Assembly: GCA_004194705.1 (NCBI GenBank)
Contig: SADC01000267.1
Span: 62,001 to 126,000, forward strand
From: Ditylenchus dipsaci
Taxonomy: Eukaryota; Nematoda; Chromadorea; Rhabditida; Anguinidae
Reading direction: 5' to 3'
Length of the DNA stretch: 64,000 bases
Position 1 is the stretch's first letter. The number at the start of each line of letters is the position of its first letter. The notes beneath the pieces are model-generated. The model was given only the letters and a program-made list of their open reading frames with translations, was not told the origin of the DNA and did not search any database. The position numbers and the translations under genes are program-made. Of the stretch, positions 56,204-64,000 are shown in pieces.

Positions 56204-59200
56204 TTAGCACAGGCCCATTGACTTCAGATTTTTGGCAATAACTAAAATTTTGGTATTCAAAATAGTATATTGGAGTAAAAAAGCTTACTCATATCTAAAC
56301 AAGCATCTAGCACAAACTGAACATTGTTCGTGTCCGTGGCACCTGAAATAACAAAAATCTTTTTCAGCTTTTTCTTTAGCTTTTATTCGTTAGAGACAGA
56401 AAAAAGACAGGATCCTGGTTGTCACTGGTCATTTTTTTTGCAAAAAAACCCTGTTATAAAATCCTGCCTCATGAATTTAAAAAAAACCCTCGGTCTTGGT
56501 CCTAAATTTTTGATGACCAAAACCTAAAAACTAGAGACAGAAAGAGGACAGGTACTTATGCACTTGGGGACTTATTTTATACTGACGTGAAAATAGTGTT
56601 TAAAGCTTAAACGTCTCCTAAGTAATTTTATATGCTTAAAACGATAAAAAAAATATTTTCTAACACTTTACCACATTCGAAGTTTATTTTTGCAAAGAAC
56701 ACTTTTGGCCAAAATTTGACATTTTGCCTTGGATGACCAAGGTAAGCTACCTTATATAAGGGTTTTCTGCCCCATTTATGTCACTGGAGCTGGGCAAAAA
56801 GAGTACTTCTCGGAATTATGTCTAAGGTGAGTGAGTGCGCTCATCGCGCCTTCGGGGGCACAGGGGCTTGAGGTTGAGAGGCGCACACCAGGGGTGGGAC
56901 CGGGTTCTGTCTTTCTGCTTCTGTCTTTCTGTTTTCTGCTTCTGTTTTTTTGCGACGAAAAACAGAAAAAATCATGGCTATAAGTTATAGGCAATTATAG
57001 GCACGAATTACTCTCGAAAGTGTTCTTTATCAATTTTTAGACAAATTTTAGTTGCTTCCGAGGCTACTCAGAACCTTCGGGCCTCCACTCGCAAGAGCCC
57101 CAGCAATCCCAGCCATTTTTTCCACGTCAATTCTTGTCCAAAAAAGTCTCCATTTTCAGTTTCTTCGCTTATTTTCAACGTATTTTGTCCGCTTTGATTT
57201 TTTTGATGGCATCATGTCTATTTTATTGCCCTATACGCAAGAACCATACGGGTCTCACTTATTTTCTACTTGTTATTTCTTGTCCAAAAAGATTTTTATT
57301 TTCAGTTTTCGGTTTTTTTTCAATGTTTTTTGTCCTCCACACTTGCCAGAACCCCTAGAGGGACCCTAAAGTTCTGGTGAGTGGGACCCCTGAAATTCTG
57401 GCAAATAGGACTCATAAAGTTTTTGAGATTGGCGAACCCCAAAGGTTCTGTTGCTATAATTTCAGTCGTCATTAGGGCTGGATAAACATATTTAGAATAA
57501 CAGAAATTCACTTTTCGAAAATTTTTTTTTTGACCAAAGTGTTAGCTCTCTGTTAGGTTCTGCTTTTCCACTTTTGTTTTTCTGGGTTTCTGTTTTTTAC
57601 TTCTGTTTTTCTGCTTCTGTTTTTTTAAACCGGCACCACCTTTGGCGCACACCCACATACCTTAGACACTCGAAGGCGACTCTAGATCCATAAAAATGTA
57701 CGCATTCCAGAGTTTCTTTATGCGGTAGGCCCCAGTATTTAAAACTGTTCAAATTCCATCTTTTTGGGGTGCATAGATACTCTCTCCAACTGGTTTACTT
57801 TGGTCGCGAAAAGAAAAATGTCAAATTTTGGCCAAAATTTGACGACTTTCTTTGCAAAGAAATTAACTTTGAATGTGGGAAAGTGTTAGAAATATCTTTT
57901 ATCGTTTTTAGCATGTAGAAATTACTTAGAACACTATTTTGACATCAACATAAAATGCGCACCCCCCTCCTCCCCTAAGTGCATAAGTGCCAAGGATCCT
58001 GATACATAAAAATGCGGTCAAATCCCGGTTTTCATTTTTTAAAATGCTGGTCCTAGTTAGTTTAAAAACCCTAAAGTCATGTCCAGAAATTCTGCCTGCG
58101 GCTGAATTTCTGTCTATATTTATAATACAGTGAAGTCCCTCTGGGGCTGGCATTAAGGTGCCGTTATAAAGAGCTGTGACTGCAATGTCACTCAAAAATG
58201 TTCGATCCATGATCCGACATTTTTAACCCTCGATTTCGTAACCGACTCCATCGACCGCTACCCCCCCTGGCCCAAAAGTACCATACAAATACTTTTAGGA
58301 GCTTTTTTATGCAGTACAAATTTTGATTTTTAAAGTTTTCAAAAATTGCTGTGGTCCCTCCTAGATTAAATCCGAAAAATTCTAATGCAATTTTACTGGA
58401 TCCGGAGCACATCTTTTTGAAAATGAAACTCTTACATGTGTGATGACAGTATATCTCTCGTTGATTGAGTCTATTCAACTGCTCAAACTTCCATTGAATG
58501 TAATTAATGCACTCCGTCTGATTTTGTTGACCTATAGTTTTATATATGGTTAGGTTTTGTCTAATCGCCATAATTAAAATAACCTTTATACTCCGGAAAA
58601 CAGACAGTCAGTGGAGATCGGTGGATTTTTTCGGCAAAAAGGTCCTTTTTGTTTAGAAAGAGGATGAAGTGTATGTCAGCAAACCAGGGACTGTTGCAGA
58701 TGGAATCAAACAGTTTGAGGGACTCTTGCATCCGATTCTAAAATGTGTGATATCATATTTAATCTAAAACACCCTCTTCAGCTTTGAACCCTTGTATACG
58801 TGCTTATTTAAATATTTTGCAGGGCTGTTTATTGCAGTATCGGAACTACCACGAGCTTCGGCGATCCCGCTTGTTGGTTTCAAGATCTATCAAAAGTTCA
58901 CCGAATTTTCTAGAGTTTGAATGAACACATTGAATGCGCTATATATTTTGCAATAAGTTTTTTCGATACACGATACAGTGGACTCACGATATAACGAGAT
59001 CACCCGAAAATTTCGTTCGCTTTTAGGATGTGGGTCCAAAAATTTCAGAAATTCAGATTTGCTTTTTGCCATTGTAAATGGCAACAGGCAAACCGGCAAA
59101 ATCTGAATCCTTCCGATTTATTTAGAGTTGTGATATTCGGGTCAAGATTGAAAAGTCCGAGTATTCGCGCGAATATTCGGAATGTTTGCGAATATTCGCG

Positions 59201-62200
59201 AACATTGAAGTTTTCAGAGAGTAGCGTTTTACGATAAAAAGAAATTCCATAAAATTTATTTAGATGTTTTCACAGCAATATGACCGATGATCTACATCAT
59301 CGGCCTTTTTTGACTGAAACACTCACCAAAACAAGCAGGGGACAATAAATCTAATACAGCGAAATATAGCGACGGTTGACTGTATAGCGTTAATTGATTG
59401 TATAGCTAGAGTTGACTGCATACCTAACAAATTGCAATGAAATAGGTAGACGCACTGTGGTGAGAGCAGATTATATCGGGGAATGGTTGCTTTATGTTTA
59501 AATTATACAACCCGTTCACCGAACAAGTCACACTATACCGAGGATCGCACTAAAGCAAAATTGCTACTACAACTAAACTTCTTTATATGAAAACTCACTA
59601 AAAGTTAGAGAACGCATCTAGCCTTCGGGCGGGATTACGGGACGGGATATACTAAAGGGCGCTTGCATAAATTTTTGAAGTTATCTGCAGTATTTTGACT
59701 GAAAACATTTTTCTAGATGAAAAACATTTTTTGAAGTGAAAGTTTTGGTCAAAACATCAATTTTGAACGAAAAAATTTCTTCAAAATCACTAAAGTTTTT
59801 CACTGAATCTTCGCGTTTTTTATAAGAGCGCAAAGATATTTTATCTCCGCACGAATATTCCCGCGAATATTCGGACTTCACAACTCTAGATTTGTCTGTC
59901 TACACTAACCAAAGACAACTGACCAAAGACGTCAAAGTCTGCGTTAAAAAACGTGTAGTAACCTAGGCGGAAACGAACTTTTTGGGTGATCGTCATACCG
60001 AAAATTGACTGTATTCTATAATCTTCCCAGGCCAGGGCCTTTTATGCTTGAATTATTTTCGTTTGGCTGGATTCATTCAAAGCAAACCTACGGTGCAATT
60101 GTCTTCCTCAGTGACTGGTCATATTCGGATAGTGAGGAGATGAATATGATGGCGTTGACATTATCGAAACAGTGAATCCACTTCTTTCTTTCTGACCTCT
60201 GCCCTCCAACATCAATCACTCTGTAATATGAGTCATGAATTTGTCAGCAATAACTTTGGTTGCAGTATAGAATCCCCCACGCAGAGTGGTCGGATGGAGA
60301 AGATAACTTCATATTCGTGTTTCTCGACCCCAATTTCATGAGAAGCTGGCTGTTTTTTTTAGTTCTGAGAATTTTTTTTTGGGAATCTTGGAGTTGAGAT
60401 GCGCACACCCACATACCTTAGACACAAATCACTCGAAAGTGACTCTGGATGCATGAAAGCATGCATACCAGAGTTTATTTATGCGGTAGGCCCCAGTATT
60501 CAAAACTATGTTCAACATCTTCTTGTTAGGGGCCTTGTGTGATTAGTGGCCCCTTTTATTCCCTTCCCTCCCTATACAGCCCTTAATCCCTTTTAAATTC
60601 AAAGGGCGCCAATTTAAATTTTTCAAATTTTGACTAAAAAACCATGACACCCCCAAAAAACTCTTCTCAGTCATCCTGCTGTCTTTTAAATTTTGTTCAG
60701 GCCCTTAAGAGAGGAGGGAAGGTGGATAAAGGGGATTATCTATGAAAAATAGTCAAATCGAAGGAACTAATGTTGTTGTTGGGGGGGGGGGGTGCTCTTT
60801 GATGTCCGTTTTTTTCCAAAAAAAATTTTCTTCTTAAATACATGTCTGTGATTTTTTTTGCAGAAACACAACAGAATTTGAACAATTAAGCCAAAGCTCT
60901 TGAAAGAATACGGTTGAAAAGCTTTTTCGCCTGGTTTTAGCAGCCAAAAGATAGTAAAATGCACCCATAAATATATTTAACTTTGTTTTCTGAAGGTAAA
61001 AAAAATTATTCAATTTTTTGAAAATACGATTATGTGGTATGAAATGAGCCTGAGTTTCTTTTTGAATCGTTTTTTGTGTATAAAAATTGATAAGAAGTCA
61101 TTAGATCGTGAAAAAAGTTGAGAAAAAAGTTGACCTCCAGGGGAGCCCCAACAGCATTAGTTCCAAATTTAATAACTTGTCTAGAAGTGCAATATTTTTG
61201 CAAGATTTCAATTGGTTTCTAACCTACCTAAACGTCAATCTTTCAGTTCAAAAAGCACTTCGGTGATTCCAGTAGTTTTTATTCTTGTCCTTAACAGATC
61301 AGTTCAACCCAAAATTCATTGTCTAAAATAAAAATGACCTCAACAAGTCTTGTTCAGTGGGAATATAGTCGGGAGAGCTGAGCCTATGCAGGTTGTCAAG
61401 AAAACTGAAAACAAAAACCTCGGATTTTTTTTTACATTTATTAGTTCAACCCACTATTTGGCAGAGTCATCGATTTGGTATTCGTTGGAGCGCCTGTAGC
61501 ACTCTTGCACTCCCTCGTCCTTCCACAATTTTTGCATGGCTTCCGACAACTCTTCTGTCAACTCTTCTTTGTTGGCATGGACTGTGGCAAATACCAGTTG
61601 GCTTTCTTTCTGAAAAAGGAAAAAATTATTTTTAAAATGGAGTACGACAAGTTGGACACGGGATTTTTTGAAAATTTTGATACTTTTTCAAATGAAAGAA
61701 TTTTTTTGTAAATTTTTTCTGAGGCCACCTGGTAGCTGAAATTGAAAATTAAAAAAATTGCAGTTAGTCGGCCTCAAAAACACAGGAAAAAGTACTTTCA
61801 TTTTAGAAAATATCACAGAACCATGTCTAACTATCCTTATCCTTTTAAAACACAAGCTTGTCTTTTTGCCCCAATAAATTTCTACTGGGGTTGTTGAATT
61901 TAGAAATTCCTAAGTCTTGTTTGAGAATTTAATTCCAATGTGGTTCGTTATTAAAGAATCTCACTTTTTTAACAGTTTTTTCTTTTTAATAAAAAAACTA
62001 TTAAAAAAGCTCAAATTTAAATAATTACGGCCGAAATTTTTTGGGGGAAAAAGTAGGGTCACCATGTGAAGTTTTTTTGTAACTTACCACTCGCTCTGGT
62101 TCGGCATACTCAATCTGCAAGTGAAACATGGCCCTGAGGATGGCAAGTATGCTGTGAATACAATTGCTGTACACCACAGGCTTGATCAACTCCAAATCTG

Positions 62201-62926
62201 ACTTGCTAGAAATTTATTTTTTCAGTGTTTGATCAAATATTGAAATTGGGTGTGTATAATGATACCCGCTTTTCTGCTGTTAATCTCTCGCCCTTTTGTC
62301 TTAAATACCACGCTTTATTTTAAAATTCAATTTTCTACCGTTTTTAACATAAATTTTTTTTTTAAATTTCACACCATCATGTAGCCCCGGATCTCAGCTA
62401 GCTAATGAGCTAACAATTGAAATCATGAAATATTAAAAATAAAGAGATTTATGTATTTAAATGAATGGACCTTAACCGAAAAACTTATTTTCTTCTAATA
62501 CGTAAACCTCTAAATTTTCAAAATTATGTAGTTAAGTGTTATAGCTCATTAGAAAGACAAGATCCAAAGCTACATGACGGTATAGATGTTTTTAAACGAA
62601 TTATGAATTAAACTCAAGAAGAAAATTCAATTTAAATAATGAATTTAAGACAAAAAGGCGTGAAATTTAAGAAATTAAGCGGTAGGTATCAATTTCATCC
62701 ATTAAAATTTAAGTTACCTAAAGCCGTCTTTGTGCAATATCCTGTAAAATTTAAGGTTTTACTTGAACTTTTAAATGGTTGTATTTTTTGTGTTTGTTGT
62801 GGACACTTTATTTATTTTTGCAAAATTCTCACCTCATTTGCTTTAGAATCGTGCTTTTGCCTACAAATTTACACACTGAATAGGAACAAAGGAACGTCAA
62901 ATTATACTTACCGCTTTCACCAGCAC
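56204..62926 (-). CDS. Heterotrimeric G-protein alpha subunit (Gi/o-like), first exon not seen
   Basis: A GTP-binding signal transducer at the plasma membrane. Exons in coding order: 62912-62926, 62833-62860, 62718-62741, 62088-62205, 61455-61609, 61339-61404, 61228-61289, 60092-60220, 58584-58737, 58436-58531, 56289-56342, 56204-56241. All are GT-AG with consistent phases. Motifs: P-loop GAGESGKST; helical domain [19 protein letters not shown] and [11 protein letters not shown]; switch [11 protein letters not shown], with the arginine that cholera toxin modifies in G-alphas; switch [46 protein letters not shown]-terminus [10 protein letters not shown]. The N-terminal myristoylation and palmitoylation exon lies beyond 62930. 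One base is missing in each of the 61228-61289 and 60092-60220 exons. Introns hold MITEs, a pogo-like element and core foldbacks. Confidence 0.95.
56590..57960. repeat. Split hairpin-core foldback in a G-alpha intron
   Basis: The arms CTCCTAAGTAATTTTATATGC at 56609 and GCATGTAGAAATTACTTAG at 57912 bracket a core divided by an insert at about 56890-57640. The left half (56770-56885) has GTCACTGGAGCTGGGC and CGCGCCTTCGGGGGC. The right half (57640-57760) has CACACCCACATACCTTAGAC, a degenerate CACTCGAAGGCGA hairpin and GCGGTAGGCCCCAG. The insert carries TTTCTGCTTCTGTTTTTC arrays at both ends, another subterminal-array style element. Confidence 0.65.
58976..60011. mobile_element. pogo/Tigger-like element in a G-alpha intron
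   Basis: Termini CAGTGGACTCACGATATAAC and TCGTCATACCGAAAATTGACTG, flanked by TA. A second GGCAAATCTGAATCC-type segment matches the 38929 relative. A hAT (59123-59888) sits inside. No transposase is recognised. Confidence 0.75.
59123..59888. mobile_element. hAT element with CGAATATTCGCG motifs
   Basis: Termini TAGAGTTGTGATATTCGGG and CGGACTTCACAACTCTA. Flanks GATTTATT and GATTTGTC (6 of 8) are a decayed duplication. The self-complementary GCGAATATTCGCGAA motif recurs at both ends. The middle is AT-rich without a transposase. Confidence 0.78.
60375..60620. repeat. Half of a hairpin core in a G-alpha intron
   Basis: TTGGAGTTGAGATGCGCACAC, ACATACCTTAGAC, CACTCGAAAGTG, the CTCTGGATGCATG / GCATGCATACCAGAG hairpin and GCGGTAGGCCCCAG are nearly identical to the 8534 copy. 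The GC hairpin half is missing. An arm of the 52370 type (CCCTTCCCTCCCTATACAGC) follows. Confidence 0.8.
62260..62691. mobile_element. MITE in a G-alpha intron
   Basis: Ends TGATACCCGCTTTTCTGC and TTAAGCGGTAGGTATCA, with inner inverted TTTGTCTTAAAT / ATTTAAGACAAA and CATCATGTAGC / GCTACATGACG. It separates exon 62718-62741 from 62088-62205. The target duplication is unclear. Confidence 0.65.
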
Positions 62927-63211
62927 CTGAAATAATTTATTTATTTTATATTTAACATTTTTTAAGTATCGACATGCGCTATTTCCCGAACATAGGTATT
63001 TTGGTACATGCAGTAAGTCTCGATAATATGTCACACTTCAGTAAAAGGCCATGATTCGTTGTAGCGAAGTCTAACTTTATGCTAGACTTTGATTCCGAAC
63101 TTATCTGGGGTGTCATCTTTAGGGTTGAACTGTAATATCAAAAACATAATTTTGTTTGGTCCTTCAGCAATTAGGTCCTGGTCTATGGAATGTACTCTGG
63201 ATAGGCAAAAC

Positions 63212-64000
63212 TAGAGATGGAAACGGGACGGGGTCCCGCACGGACCCCGTCCCGTCCCGCACGATTTTAGGCTAAAATCCCGTCCCGCAATCCCGCCCGC
63301 ACCATTTTGAAATCCCGCAATCCCGTCCCGTTTTTTGACTTAATCCCGCATGCCATTTTGTAATTTTACAGAAAATTTTTGCGGAACGTTTTTTCCGTTT
63401 ATTTATTGCTCGTTTCTAGATGAGTGCAATATGGAAAATCGGACTCTTCACAAAGTTGTCGGCAACTGAAGCAAAGTGTGGTGCCTGCGAGCGAAAAATT
63501 CAGATAACCGATCGAAGTACAAAAGGGCTCTTTACACATGCCAATCCTCACGAAGAATTTGCAAATAGGCTCAAGGAAGTCGAAGAGAACAAAGAGTTGC
63601 AAAAGAAGGCGATGCATCATTCTGTCAAGATTAATCGACAAGGTTTGTGACAATTTATCTTTTTGAAGCGTTTCTTATAGCGGTTGTCTTCTTTAGGTCA
63701 GCTCTCCTTCTTGGACAAGAAAGTAGTACACCTTATCGCTTGTGAGAAACTTTTGTTTGCAATTGTTGATGCTCCAACCTTCAAACCAATAGTGGATGTA
63801 TCAGATCGTGAATCATTAGAAGGTTGCACTTTTTAAGCGCATTTTTTTGTAAACGACATTAGCCAAAGCTTTAGGTCGCCGTCACTATTCGGAGTGAGTC
63901 ATGCCACGGATGTATAGAATGGTGAAGTCAAAGATTGAAGAGTTTATCGATGATTCCCAGCCCTCTCGTTCACTTCAAATATTTGGTCAGGTCCTACAGA
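63212..64000 (+). mobile_element. hAT transposon, left part, running off the window
   Basis: Starts TAGAGATGGAAACGGGAC, followed by CGGGGTCCCG and TCCCGTCCCGCA arrays to about 63350, then transposase exons. The right end is outside. It lies beyond the first visible G-alpha exon, so it is either in a G-alpha intron or upstream of that gene. Confidence 0.8.
63420..64000 (+). CDS. hAT transposase, N-terminal part
   Basis: Exon 1 (63420-63642) opens MSAIWKIGLFTKLSA with a BED finger beginning CGACERKIQ, followed by THANPHEEF. Exon 2 (63697-63822) reads GQLSFLDKKVVHLIACEKLL, then APTFKPIVDVSDRESLE, the usual hAT helical segment. From about 63875 comes RRHYSE, a frame problem at 63893-63900, then MPRMYRMVKSKIEEFIDD, the block leading to the catalytic core. 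The catalytic residues lie beyond 64000. Good preservation suggests a fairly young element. Confidence 0.82.

Noticed and set aside
58640..58745. Plus-strand open frame beginning [13 protein letters not shown] after a TTTAG
   Set aside because: It is antisense to the G-alpha exon 58584-58737, which carries the NKKD motif and fits neighbouring exons in phase.
63043..63246. Missing N-terminal exon of G-alpha sought between 62930 and 63210
   Set aside because: Only AT-rich repeat sequence and a MITE-like fragment were seen; no MGxxxS-type start could be supported.

Overview
This is eukaryotic, probably metazoan, nuclear DNA. It is AT-rich, gene-poor and packed with DNA transposons. Host genes are split into small exons by introns that are either 45 to 60 bp or kilobases long and transposon-filled. 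Acceptors read TTTCAG, TTTTAG or TTTGCAG, and polyadenylation signals are AATAAA. The phylum cannot be fixed from the sequence; the very short introns would suit a nematode-like or other compact ecdysozoan gene style, which is inference.

Host genes recognised by reading exons on both strands: prohibitin-1 (minus, 118-1357, cut by the window start); JMJD6, a JmjC lysyl hydroxylase (minus, 42442-45390); ribosomal protein eL32 (minus, 46415-47146); ribosomal protein eL39 (plus, 47894-51750, with a 3.7 kb first intron); and a heterotrimeric G-protein alpha subunit (minus, 56204-62926, first exon beyond the view). Unassigned plus-strand exons lie at 11770-12122, 21900-22175, 25792-25977 and 27906-28100. 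These are housekeeping and signalling genes with no visible operon logic; eL32 and eL39 are divergent neighbours.

The rest is mostly nested mobile DNA. At 1.5-11.1 kb there are up to five levels: an outer foldback, an 8-bp-TSD hAT (2680-9351), a palindromic TA element (3712-7180) split by another hAT (4543-7060), and a further hAT (7412-9336) hosting a G/C-capped foldback (8534-9248). Later come a MULE (13868-16685), a piggyBac (18838-21846), a Tc1 (29044-30515), hAT elements (33024-33888, 41238-41675, 59123-59888, 63212 onward), pogo-like and TA MITEs, and TTAA MITEs.

Three things stand out. The hAT at 4543-7060 carries an apparent two-exon gene for a small signal-peptide and single-pass membrane protein. 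A dispersed foldback family capped by C/G tracts makes 8-bp target duplications, and several copies enclose a conserved multi-hairpin core with UUCG- and GAAA-type loops. Finally, nearly every conserved gene shows isolated 1-base deletions, and inverted-repeat arms differ by 1-base indels, which points to consensus errors rather than pseudogenes.
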